Of a stretch of DNA of 64,000 nt, positions 10,801 through 23,005 are shown piece after piece. A model generated the notes under the pieces. The model did not search any database and was not told the origin of the DNA. It worked only from the letters and a program-made list of their open reading frames with translations. The DNA is from Podospora comata. Taxonomy: Eukaryota; Ascomycota; Sordariomycetes; Sordariales; Podosporaceae. The position numbers and the translations under genes are program-made. The stretch is taken from NCBI GenBank assembly GCA_017354895.1, contig CP071496.1:1674001-1738000 (forward strand), read 5' to 3'. Each line of letters starts with the position of its first letter. The first letter of the stretch is position 1.

Positions 10801-13800
10801 TCACCCTAGCTCACCGTCAAGGTTGCATGTGTTAATTTCCGGAAAGAGAAGGATCGCGAGCCAAAATGCATCGTCCATGTTCATGTTCGCCAGTTCGGAC
10901 CCCGGCTTCGGCTGGCTTGCGACTCCCACCACCCAAGAAAAACAATTCATGATTTTTAAATATCGCCAAGCAAACCCCATTCGGTTGTCGGCATCCAACT
11001 GGGAGGGGGGGTCTAGCTCTGCTGCTCTAGCTACACGATGGTAACCCAGACTGTACAACGGATCGTACACATGGGCTTTTGATAATTTCTTGGGTCATAT
11101 TGCCACATGGTGACCTTGTCCAGATAGATATGAGATTGCCGCACTGTGTGCGTGCTATCAATTTGAACAAGATCGCAATGACCCAACGACTGGAGAGCTG
11201 GAAAAAGAATCTATCGAATACCAAGACCAATGCCTTTGACTCCGCGGCCCCCAAATCCAGTTAGACAACGTCCCAACGTTTCAATCCTCAGCCCAGGTCC
11301 TCCCTCCTTCCACAAGTTCAGCGCCGCCAGTCTGGGTAGACATGGATGCGGGTGGTTGGTGTGGATGACACCAAGGTCTTGGCTAGCAGCGAAAAAAAAA
11401 GGAAGATGACACGATTACAAAAAGCGCTAAACAAAAAGCCGATTTTGGGAGCATTGATTATCCAAGTCGACGCTAGCAGAGATTTTGGCTGGTGCTGACT
11501 AGACCACTGCCAACTACGGAGTCGAGAAATGCTACGGTATATCCGAATCCCGAAATAGCAGCTTCCCTGATTTGTTTTTGTCGATACAATCGTGAAGATA
11601 TGATCCGAGAGGAGGAGGGGGCGGGTATTTGTGAATCCCGGTCTCGGCCTCCTGTCGGGCGCCGCCGGCGGACTCTCCGGACGAGTCGCAAGAACGCAAA
11701 AGAAAAAAAAAAGACGCCAACGGAATCTCCAACATTGCCCTAGTCCGGCCTAGCGCGTCCCGACTATGGCCTCATGCCCTCTCCCTGTCTCTTCTCCTTC
11801 CTCCGGTCTCGAAGGATTCCGTGAACAAAGTTCCCGTCGGGGGTGGTCCATGTGGCCAGCTCCTTTGGGCCAGGTCATCATCTTCACCTTCCCTTTCCCA
11901 TGACCGCTGACATCTTCTAGATATCCAAAAGATATCGCTTTGCCCAGAAAACAAGAAGATTATTATTATCAACGCCATGACTCCCGGTGATGATGGCGCC
12001 TCCGACACCTACCCACCTGCATGAGGAGAACATGTGGACCAGACCAGATAGAAACAGTCACTCGCGCGCGCTCCAAATCTCCCCCCCTAAATGAATTGCT
12101 CCGTCTTGCATATCACATTGGTCACGTTTTCCCCTCCACAGACCAACTAGAATACTGTAAACCTCAAAACATTCTTGTTTTCTTTCGAACCGCGTGTGCG
12201 CGGCCGGCAAGTCATCAGTTCAACCTATAGCTGCATCAAGCTGAGCTGTCACCGCTGTAATTGGCTGTTTAATTGTCCATGTGATAGTGGCCAATCTCTC
12301 CCCGGCCAATGCTTATCGTATATTTTTTTGCTGTCCTCTGTTCAGTTGCGGGATTTTAGGGTCAGGAAAAATTGGGGTTTGGGGTGGGAAATCTGATATC
12401 AATATGATGCGGTGTGTCCCAGATACGAAAAGACCGATGCACTGCGTTAGGGTTCTAGCCAGCCAGTCAGCCACATGTCAAAAAGTGACGGTGTGCTTTC
12501 GCACTGTTTCGGGTGGCTGGACTTATGGAATAGAATCTCCCAGAAAGAAGAAAAAGAAAAAAAAAACTCTGTGTAGTGTAGTAAGGTACTTTGATCGTTG
12601 GTAGACAAACGCCACCGTGAGAGGAACCGTAGATTAGTAGATGGCGGGGGACTGGAGTGTTATAATCTAGCTCGGCGGTTCCGGGCCGAGCTACCGGACT
12701 TTGCTGCAGTGGCTACTATGAGTCGAGCGACGTCTACGATTAGGCAGGTAGGTTTGAGCGTTTGGTGCCTTGGTCTATCGGCTGAAACCCTGTTTTTTTT
12801 CCTTTCGGTGCGGAGGTACATGGCGAGTTGATTATTACTTCGCCCCGACCGCGATGCTGCCTTTTTTGGGGAGAAGTAACGCTTGCCGAGAATGGAATGC
12901 GGTCTGCAAGGAAACTCAATAAACTAAGCAGGCATACTTTGGATCCCAGGCTCTTCCATCGGCAGTATGCACAAGCTGAAGAAGTGCATCAAAAAATGAT
13001 GACTCAAGACCCCCAGCATAATGATGATGCATCACATCAAACTGCCACTCACTCCGCCCGCACGCACAACACATCATAGGGTAGGTATATGCAGAACCCA
13101 CCCAGAACCATATCATCATATCTACCATAGATATGCGGATAGGCGGCAGTTATATGACTTTGGATGATAACCCAATGACGGCACCTTACCTGCAGATATG
13201 TTACACCCTGTTCACACACAAACCTCTGCAGACGCCTTAGAGTAAAGGATAATGTCCCCCCCCCACATGCACATCTAGAAACCAAGAATACAGGGTACAA
13301 CCTCGGACTTTTCCCAATCTTGTAGCCATCATCCGAGTTTCTTCGGCCCATGCTATCTCCATCGAGTACCTATACTTCCATCTCCTACACCCGAGTTCTA
13401 TCGGCTCATCGCACTGGCCTGCTCGGATCGATCAATCCCGCCAAGCGACATTATTATCAGTATTGAAAGGGTTCGGACCTTATGAAACTCAACCCCCCCC
13501 CCCTTGTGCCCGCATCACACTAACCAGTATCTTTCTCTGTGTTTTTGTGAGATCAGAAGGACTCGGCATCGTGTACTACGCATACAGACAGCAAATGTTC
13601 AATGTTGTTGTGCGAGGGGATCGCTTTCTAGAACGGGAGCAAAACAAACAGATGATGGTGTTGGTGCTACGCTTTCATTCCAGTCCCGTATCGTGTGAGT
13701 TACAAGTTGCAAGTAAACCGACAAACGAAACGACCAACAAGCGCATCATAATATACCCTCATCAAACGGGTTTGCCGTCTTTAGGAATGCCAGCACCCCA

Positions 13801-16800
13801 ACTTGACACCGACTTGTCTCCCGACCGTTCATTCTTCGTGTGTGTACCCCCGTGCGGCCTGCGGACGAAAACCCCTACCCAGAGGAGATAACTCCAACTC
13901 CGGCAGTTGTTGGGCCACAGCCACGCTTGGTATGTGTGAGAGTTGGTGTTACAATAGCCCGTCCCGTGCTGTGCTGCATGAAATTTGTCTTTCCAGCGGT
14001 AAGGTAAGGGTTGAACCAACACAAGTCTTACAATCAACAAGTTGCTGCTGCCAAGTGCCGCGAGAATAAGATCGAATATTGGCTTTTGAGCCAAGAAGAG
14101 GGGGATAATGATAACGACAATGGGCTAGCAGGCGTAACAGCGATGGCGCAATCACCAACGACATTTGCTGTAGTAGCTGTCGAACCATATGCCCCCTTTC
14201 GGACTAACATCATCGAGATCGTGTGATCCCTGCGGTTGGCCCCAAGCCCAGGGTGTGGACCTACTGCGAGAAGAAGAATGGCAGCTGCACACGTTTTGGT
14301 GGCTCGGGTATAGCAGATAAAGTCTCAACTGGCGGCGTTCACACGCATCTATCCATCCTCTTGGGTCGCACGTGAGCCTATCAAGAGATGGGTTGGTTCT
14401 CCCTGAGGTACTGGCATGTTTTGTTCCCACTTTTATTGTATTAGGTTTCGTTTTTTGTGTGTGTTGTTGGTGTCAAATTGTGACGTTGTGTTGGCTGGTC
14501 TCACTGTGCGACCAAGCACTGTGAATATGCCCAGAGTGCGCACAAAATCTCTCCTTTCAGAATAGGGGTGGCGCAGGGGGTGTCTTGGTTATGGCTGGAT
14601 TGATATGTGGATATTTTGCTTATGGCACAGATCCGGATTGAGGTTGATCGTGGGTTTGAGTTGGAGGTTACATGTAGTGATGGTTAATTTTATTCTCTTA
14701 GGTAGGTATGATCAAGAGGAAGCGGAATCTGATTGTGCATCGAGCTGGAATCCAGTCTTGATACAATGTTAAAGGCGTAGATGAATGAAGAAATCTCGCG
14801 CGTCGCCAGCATGGCATGTGATGCCAAAACCCATCCGCGGAAGCAGCCGAGTTGTACGTACAATTTTACACAATCTTTTCTCCCCCTCGCAAGAAGCAAC
14901 ATCCCTGTCAAGGGATTTTCCACGTTTCCTTCCTTTGACGTTTACCGATGAAACTGTTTAATCCCGGTAGTGCAACCCCTGCCTCGGTGTGTCAGATATG
15001 CTTCCAAGCTCTCCTGCGAGCACATGTGGTAAACATGCCGTAAGTGGTGGTTCAAAGGTGGCGGGTGTGGCTTGTTCTCGTACAAGTATTCGTAGTCGGA
15101 CCCCTATTTCCGGATTTTTTTTTTCGAAACCTCGTGTTGCCCCAAAGCTGGTACCCTACCCGAAGCGCTGCATGCCAGATGTTCGAGACAGTTGCCCCAA
15201 GCGAACAGTGCCTCCGAACAATAACGGGGGGGACGCAACGTTCTCTTGATCTTCCTTACAAAATCGGAGGGGTTTGTTGCCAAGGTCGCCGAGATTCAGT
15301 ATGTGTAGCTCAGTCATCGATGGTGGCATTTTCTGACATCCTGCAAATGTCAGATGCGAACGGAAGTGGGAATTACGCGGAACCGAGAACATCAGTAATC
15401 ATGATCAGATACTCGTAAAATCGTGTCTGACTGGCTCATCGAGATCTTAGTAAATATACTATCACCATTGGGCACCGATTAATCCACTTATTGGCGTGCG
15501 TGCATAGTCGGTGCATCTCGGGCTCTCAGCTTCACCATGTTGGGGATGAATGGATGATGCATGCTGGGTTTACGTTATACCCGACTCAACAGCCGGCTAG
15601 TCGTCTCACCGTCCGCTAGAGCTTCCAGATATCTCAACAAAGTTTGCTGATATGGTCCCTTTTTGTTGCCTCCTAGAAATCAATCTTTTGTTCTGGTGGC
15701 ACCGAGTCAGTTCTGTGGCGCCACGGTTCATCACCGGACTTTCCCATCTCCACTCAAGGGGCGAGTACTACCACGCCCCTGCCCCTGCTGGCGAAGCTTG
15801 CGCATTTCGGGGTTTTGGTCCAATCCTCTGGGTACCGACCCAGCTGATGATGGAACTGTAGTGTCGTAGTCCGACTCCGGCTGGTGTCGGATCCCAGCAT
15901 CAAGTGTTTTTGTCTTGTTGTGTTGTTATCATGCCAGTGGTGTTTTGCGAGCGCGACGAAAAGGAGGAGAGCGGATGGATGTGATATCGACGGGAGCCAT
16001 CAAAGCCCAATGGCGCGCGAGATGCAGCTTGTCGGGCTATATATTGGTGGCGTCATGTACATCGCCAAAATGATAGGTCTAGCTAGTGGAACCGTCATGG
16101 TGACTGGTTGGGCCGATACGACTTGCTCATACGAGCGAGTACCGCATGACAAAAGTATCAGCGCTTGTGTCGCCCTCAGCTTGCAACAAATCAGCGGCGT
16201 CGCTATCACCCAATCTACTTCCGTACCCCGAGTACATACACACTACAGTCACCCACGTAATCCGAGGCAATGGCATCATTGGACCCACGATCCACACAAG
16301 ACGCGAGGAACTAGTCCCGTGGTTCGGTCCAGCTCGCTTGGTGCACCCTCCCCTTCTCTAAAAGGCTCCCCTGCAGGCGTGGATTGGTTATGCGGCGTCT
16401 GGGCGCACCTTGCTTATGCGGCTTTGGATAGCCTCTCATGGCAGACTCTTGGCTGCATGGTCCAAGGTTCTGCCTGAGCTGTTTATGATTTCCTGCTTTG
16501 TCAGAGTGACACAGGCAGCTAATCGCGACAAGATCATAGAGAGGGCATGGCACGAGTCGATATGCCGTACGCACGTACCGGTCGGTACCTAGTAGAGACA
16601 GGGATGGCGAATAGCCGCGGGCTCAGAGATGTTTAGAGACTATGGGGGGTGAAACACCCGATGGCGACGGGTTTGGCGATGAAGATCAGCAGTTTTGGTT
16701 TCGGAAAGGGGTTAGACGGGAACGCTACTCACTGCCCTTCTGCGACAAGGCAATTACCTAGAGGCCGGCAATGATGAAGATATTCGACGATAGTGTCAAG

Positions 16801-17350
16801 GAACGACATTGAGGAATGCGGGGGGTGGATGAGTGAATGACACTTTGGATGGATCGTGGCTGGAGCCTAACAGGTAAGAAGAAATACAAAATCCCCCCGC
16901 TGGCATCAATTAGATCGGAGCTGGGCGGGCACCAAATTGCCATGCCGGGACTTTGAGGGTGGATCAGTTCGCATTTCTGGGAGTCGCATGGATCGGCTTT
17001 TGTTTTTTGAAAAGGTGTCATCAGGATCCATCTCCATGAGAGCCCAGGTCGGGTGTTGCATGATTGAAATGAACAAAAGGGAGAGAGAAAAAGGGAGGAG
17101 GCGGACTAGATGCTCCATTTTTTTTGTTGTTGTTGTCTTGTCTCCCTTTGATGATCTGAGTCAAAATATTCGAGAGAGGGACGGGAGCAACTGCAGATAT
17201 CATCACACCCGACGGTGCTGCTGGGAGAGCAGGGGCCTGCTAGGGGGCTCCTGGTGGTCCGGAACACCTGTTTAGCGCCAATCTTATACCTGTCACACCT
17301 GGTCGCTAGTTTTTACGCCAACCGCTCAGATCGAGCCTAGGCGCGTTGCT
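7882..17350. other. Gene-poor region of about 9.5 kb
   Basis: No open frame here has a domain, a coherent exon chain or a convincing start; the longest are 60-140 codons and overlap on both strands. I looked for tRNA B-box sequences and for 5S rRNA and found none convincing. The region is of normal complexity, with short homopolymer runs and no obvious transposon ends. It lies between two divergently transcribed genes, so it contains both promoters. It may hold long leaders, non-coding transcripts or relics too decayed to read by eye. Confidence 0.5.
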
Positions 17351-17919
17351 GGACTGCGCCTTCAGCACTGTGTGGCCCCGTCGTACCAAAGATGCCAGGC
17401 ACTTTACACACCACTTGCTCCACTCACCCCCCCTGTTCTAATAATATTCTCTAATTTGTTTCGCTATTTCGCTATCTACTACTTGCTCCCTGCACCGCGA
17501 AGCTTTGCCTCGACTCCCGCTTTCCTCTGGTTTACACTTTTACACTTTCCATTACACTTTCTCCATCCCCCACACCTCACCACCACCTCACACCTTCACC
17601 ACCTGCCATCATCACCTCTCATTCACTTCCAACGATACACACCCTCCCACTCCCCATCTAGAGGTAGTAGTTCGTGTTGTTTCTACTCGCCCTCGCTACA
17701 ACAAAGAGGTGAGAGACAGTCGACTACCGATCGCATTTATAGCGTGTAGTTGTTTTTTTTTTTTTTCTTTTTTTTTTTTCGCTTGCTGCTGTACCATATG
17801 TAAGTTCCTTCCTTCCTTCCTTCCCCCCCCACCCCCCCTCACCCCCATCATCAACATGATCATTGTCGTCATCATTTGCTATGACTCTCACCCTAACCTT
17901 CACCCTAACCTCCACCCTA

Positions 17920-17951
<32 letters not shown>

Positions 17952-18251
17952 ATTACCGCTCCTGCCCAGCTCCCAGCTGCCAACTCCCAGCTTCCATCTC
18001 GTCTCGAGTGTGATGAATTTGCGACACGGGATCCCTGCACACGCACCACCATCGGCATTTCGCGGTGCCATGGTGCAACATGTGTCTGGTGAACCTTTTC
18101 TCACCCGAAGCGACTACCACCTCATCTCAATTGCCAATCTCGCCTCATTCATCTCATCCAAGTCATTCTTCTCCCCCATCGCTCATCACTCACCATCAAC
18201 CCCCGCTAACACTGAATCACAGATGCCGTGTCGCCAGACCGGCGCCTCAAA
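17351..18251 (+). promoter_or_regulatory. Pyrimidine-rich long leader/promoter of the 1141-residue protein gene
   Basis: This stretch is strongly C/T-rich on the plus strand and includes long T runs near 17750-17780, CCTT runs near 17805, and a CACCCTAACCTT-type array at 17886-17950. Candidate 5' UTR intron donors are seen (GTGAGA near 17709, GTAAGT near 17800), so the leader may be spliced. The open frames here are composition artefacts. Confidence 0.4.
17886..17950 (+). repeat. Telomere-like CCCTAA/CCCTCA degenerate tandem array
   Basis: Four CACCCTAACC-type units are followed by CACCCTCACCCTCA units with a 6- or 12-base period. The sequence resembles the CCCTAA telomere strand, but it is short and lies within a pyrimidine-rich leader, so simple slippage is an equally good explanation. 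Confidence 0.6.
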
Positions 18252-21200
18252 ATGACCACCTCAACCTCACCATATGCGAGGACTCCAGAGTTCCCTTCCT
18301 ACAGCCGGCAACCTGAGGGTCATCCATCAGATATGTCTCGGCAGCATGGGAATCGACCAAGCCCACACCCCAAAATGGCTGCCTCCAAGGGGGAACCAGA
18401 TCCCCTCGTGCAAAACTATGCGCACATTTTGGAACTGAAGCAGCGTCGCAAGGTCGATGAGCAGCAGTTGCGCCTGAAGCTTGATAACAAGAAAATGGAC
18501 CTCGACTCGTGGTTTCGGACTGACCGAGAAAGGTATCTCGCCTTGGAGGGGCATCCTGAACTTCTCAATGGGATAGTGAAGCTTTTGAAGGAGGTAAACC
18601 AGTTCAAGGCCAGGGATCTGGACCGCGAATATGACGAGGAACTGGCTGCCCTGAGGAAACGGTATGAAGAAATGGAGGCCAGCCAGTGGCAGAACGTGTT
18701 GAATATCGATGTGCCGCCGCCTTCCACGTCGGGGCCGCCTCCTGTAAGTTTTCGATGGACGTGCCCAGAACTTTGTGTCGATTTGCTCATCGGATATCCA
18801 GCTGCCTGCTTCCGAAAGGCCGCAGCCGCCCGTCTTGTCATCCTCCACCGCCCCGCCTAACAACCCACATGGACCGCTCATGGCTCCAAGCGTGTCTGGT
18901 TATCCCAGAGGCTTCGTTGGTTCCTCGGAGCCTGTCAGACACGGGCCTCTGACGATTGCACCACACTACCCCCCGACAATGCGCTCGTCTTTGGAGCCTC
19001 CACCCCAGACCAATGGGTCCCGAGAACCCCCGGTATCATCCATGCATGCCCACCCAGCGCCAGTCTCGTCTTCCATGCGGAATATGTACCATCCCATGCC
19101 ACAGATGGCTCCCCCACAGCCACAGCTAACCAGTAATGGCCGTCGTATTCTTCCAGGAGCGCCAACAACAAATGGCTGGCACAGGAACCCTAGTTATGGT
19201 CCTGCCATGTACTCTACACCTCCAGGCAGAATGCCACCGCTCCATCCGACATACCCCAAGAGTGACGGACCCACCAACCCTTCGGCCCATGAACGCCAGG
19301 TTCTGCCTCCGATCCTCCCCCCTCAGCTGCATCGTTCTGGTCCGGTGGAGGAAGGACAGCAGCCCAAGAGAAAGGCCACCCTTACCGACTCGGCTCCCCC
19401 AGACGTCAAACGAGCCAAGCAAGACCACACACCCAGCAGTGCCGATCTCGAGCGCGCAACTCCCACCGCCAGTGAGGATGTCCGTCCGCAGCGGACAGTC
19501 CAGTTTAGTGAGGTGTGGGGAGGCGGCAACCCAGAGTACAAGCACATCATTATCCAGTTCCCCGATGGTGGAGATTACTACATCCTTCGCTGCGAGGAGC
19601 ACGGCGTCAACTTTGGAGAACACCCACTTCGAGGGGCTGCGAAGCATTTGGCTAGTGCTCAACACGGGAGAATGTCTAAAGAGCACACGCAGGCTATCAG
19701 AACGCTGGGTTGGATTGTGGAAGGATGCGACTTCAAGTTGATGGAGATGAACAACAGGATGGTCATTGAAGCCTTCAAGAATGGCTACAAGCCCTTCAAC
19801 GCCAACCAGCTCAACAAGACTGAGCGGGCAAAGAAGGGCTTCCCTCAGCTTGACAAGAATGGAACCCCCATGAGCAGCCCCCTGAGCGCAGCCGCCTCCA
19901 GACAGCGGAAGGCGGCTTCTGGGATTACGAATCCAGCACCGGCTGGGCTGTATACAGGATATTGTACTGCCGATCAAAAACAACACCCTGTTGTGATTTT
20001 GCCGTGGGACGAGGAGAATCTGAACTCGGCTGGTCTGTTGGAGCTCACCCTCGAGAGCGCTGGCTTGTTTTCCGGTCCGCTTCCAAAGTGTTACGAGTAT
20101 GACCGTGATGACAAGGGTCAAGTGAGGAGGATCAAAGGATGGGCCGAAGGGTACGGGATTGGCGGCCCCCTCGTGAAGAAGCGGGAATTTCCAGTGCTCA
20201 TCATCGATAGCGATGACCGGTAAGACAGTCGCGACTATTTTCTGTTTCTTCCCTTCTCGCTAACAATATGGGTAGGCAAAGCTGGCAACTTGGATGGATT
20301 GAGGCCAAATACCTGACTCCTTTTGATTTTGGTGATACTTCTGAGATTCCCCACTCGGCGGTGGCGCGAGAGTACTACGCCAAAACCATTCGAAAGTACC
20401 CAACTTACGATGATCTTCGACAAGATATGACTGCGAGGGGACAGCCCGTCGGCCCTGCCCAGACCCCGTTGCCAAAGAAAATGGCGGATAGCCCGTCTCC
20501 GTCCGCATCCGTGTCTTTTCCGTCTTCGACCGCTGGCTTGGCCACCGCACTGCCGGCGACGTCGCAACCCTTGCAGCAACACGACGTGGAGATGGCGGAT
20601 GTTGGTTCGGATTCAGACCAAGAATCTGTTACCAAATCAATGTCCAACTCTACCAATGACATCGACATGGCAACTGCTGACAGTCGCCGGACGAGCGTGT
20701 CTAATCCCGACGAAGGCACAGAGACCGAGAAGGAGTTGCCACACCCCAGTGCGCAAGCCATTGCCGCCCAGGCCCTCATCAATCTCGAGACGCCTGCACG
20801 GAGCACTGGCTTCACAGCCATCAACTCACGGAGCGCCGCGTCCAGCGCAGAGCCACCCTCCCGACGGAGCCCAGTCCCCGGAGCGTCTACCGAAAGAAGG
20901 CGAGTGGAGAAAATCCATGCCCGGAGTAAGAATGTGCTTGCCACAACTCAACCAGCGACTCCCATCGTATCGCCACAGCCCATGTCGTCCATCATCGTCA
21001 ACACCGGTGTGGCAAGTGGTCAGAAGCCAGACAGGGCTGAATCAGCCCCGGTCCACCAGAGTACGACGACGGCCGAGCGAGACCAGGAGCGCGCTCAGAG
21101 CGAATCCCTGACCCCTGCCTCACTGACAACTCCCGCCACACCGGCCTTTGTGTACCACTTGCCGTCTGTTGAGCCTGTTCCACCGCAGCAGCAGGAGTAT

Positions 21201-21791
21201 CCAACCCCCCTCCCATCGGCAACCGAGTCCGCGTCAGCCCCAACCGAGTCCGCGCTAGCCCCAACCGTATCCTTGGCCAGCGCAAGGGAGACTTCCCCTA
21301 CTGCTGGACCTCTGGCAACGCCCTCTGCCAGCGAGGCTTATGGTACTAGCGAGTTCCCGGTGAAGACATCTTTCCCCCTGATCAAGACAGAAGCGGGCGA
21401 AGAGCCGGAAACATTCACAATTGGTGCGATTCGAGCGGGCGAAGAAGAAATATTCAACTCAAAGATCGCCGGCACCCTTTTGTCCATTGAAGACGATCAT
21501 ACTACCGGGGTTCTGAAAGCTGTCCCGGGGTCACCAGAAGCTGTCTCGTCTTTCCAAATCGACCCCAAGCAGATCAAGACTGCGGCTCGGTCCATGCGTG
21601 GCGAGGGAGGCAGCTGCGAGGTCACGATCGAGTTCATTGGGGATAAAACGCTGACACTAGTGTTTGAATTGGGTAGGGTCAATATTGAAGAACGCCTCGA
21701 GTCTGGAAAGATCCAAGCCAGGAGGTTTTGCCGGCGTCTGTTGGCCTGGAACAAGGCGGTAGAATGCCCCAGTATCGCCAACGCTCCGTGA
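18252..21791 (+). CDS. Large conserved-type protein with Cys/His-containing core, function unknown
   Basis: Three exons: 18252-18743, 18802-20219 and 20276-21791, giving 1141 residues. Introns are 18744-18801 (GTAAGT to ATCCAG) and 20220-20275 (GTAAGA, CTAAC, GTAG). The start ATG at 18252 has the context CAAAATGACC. Residues about 50-145 are highly charged and helical (coiled-coil-like, with ELKQRRKVDEQQLRLKLDNK). A Pro/Ser-rich linker and a basic PKRKAT signal come next. The core around bases 19500-20390 contains a Cys-Glu-Glu-His/His/His cluster (RCEEHGVNFGEHPLRG, then AAKHLASAQH) and a Trp-rich part (GYCTADQKQHPVVILPWDEE). A low-complexity acidic region with TESA.AP repeats precedes a folded C-terminal 120 residues. 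It is probably a nuclear regulatory protein (inference). I cannot name the family. Confidence 0.85.
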
Positions 21792-22580
21792 AGCGTGTCA
21801 CTCATATTCTTGCTTTTACTACATCTTTGTCCCCTTGGCACTCTGCCTTTTGCTCTTCTCTTCATTTGTTCTTCTGGCTTCTTTTTTCATCTCGATATAT
21901 CTTTTCTGCGACATGTTGGTTTGGGAGCAGCGGCATCCTCAAATGATCGGAGTTTGGATTCGAGGGAATGCAAAGCACTCTGCGGGTTTATAGATGTCTC
22001 ATTAGCGCTGTTTGATGTTCAGGTGCGGTTAGAGGCTGCAGAGTTAGCTCTTGTTGGACGGGAAAAGTAGTTGATCATTAGCTGGTACTGTAGATACATT
22101 ACTAATCACACACATATTTATCTTGTTTATCTTGTCAAATGCTTGATTTGCCCGTTGAGGTGCTTTGATTTGCATGTGATTCCGCCCACTTCAGCAGCTG
22201 GCGGGTGCGGGGTCCAGGCAAGTCGGCATTCCAGTGCGTGTTAGCTGCGCCGCCAGCTGGCGCCATGTTCCGGTTTGGCTTTCTCTCACGTGCTGGGCTT
22301 GTGGCATTCTGCGTCGGGTTCTTTCACTTTCCCATCCCATGACGAGAGACACCGAAGCCAGAGAAATAGCCTGGTATTAAACATGTGTTGTCTCCCTACT
22401 CCCTATCTGGCTGGTTGTGTGGCATTGTCATCATCGTCTCCGTACCATCGCCCATCAGAGTCAGGTCAGGACGGTTGTCGCCTATGACGTGAACATCAAT
22501 TTCGGTGCCGTTCCAGGCGCATTCCCCGCGAGCAACCTTTTTGAATGGCTGCTTTTGTAAGTTCTTCAGTTCTCTTTTCT

Positions 22581-22638
<58 letters not shown>

Positions 22639-23005
22639 GTTTCATATGATTACCGGATAGTCCGGGGGTTTGGCGCAAGACATTCGTCGCACAGCAAAGC
22701 CTGGAAGTCTGGTTCTGGCTGATCCAGGCACATTTCTTGGCGGTTGATTGGACAGTGGGCAGCTGGTCACGACCCCCCCAAGCACGTCCCCAGAACAACC
22801 CCAAAAAGCTTCCGCCTACGGCACCTACGTCAGCGTCATCGACACTGATGAGGCGGAAAGTCAAACTCGGACCTCTCCACGATGCTCGCGCGTCTTAGCC
22901 TCCCCTTTCGACTCCAGCCATCCACCATAGCATGGGATGACTGAACTGATCCGTTGACAATTTGTTTTTGCCCAATACGAACAGGAACCCCCTTGGCTCA
23001 CGCAC
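21792..23005. other. Intergenic with CT microsatellite; peroxin promoter
   Basis: Contains the 3' UTR of the preceding gene and the upstream region of the peroxin gene. The 22748-22930 frame could be a leader exon, but no splice join to the peroxin is compelling. An acceptor-like ACAG ends at 22983, just before the peroxin ATG, so a 5' UTR intron is possible. Confidence 0.5.
22573..22636 (+). repeat. (CT)n microsatellite
   Basis: About 64 bases of almost uninterrupted CT/TC dinucleotide, preceded by a slightly irregular TCTCTTTTCTC run. Confidence 0.95.

Noticed and set aside
17372-18255. Plus- and minus-strand frames of 125-195 codons
   Set aside because: Produced by pyrimidine tracts and the CCCTAA-like array; leader sequence.
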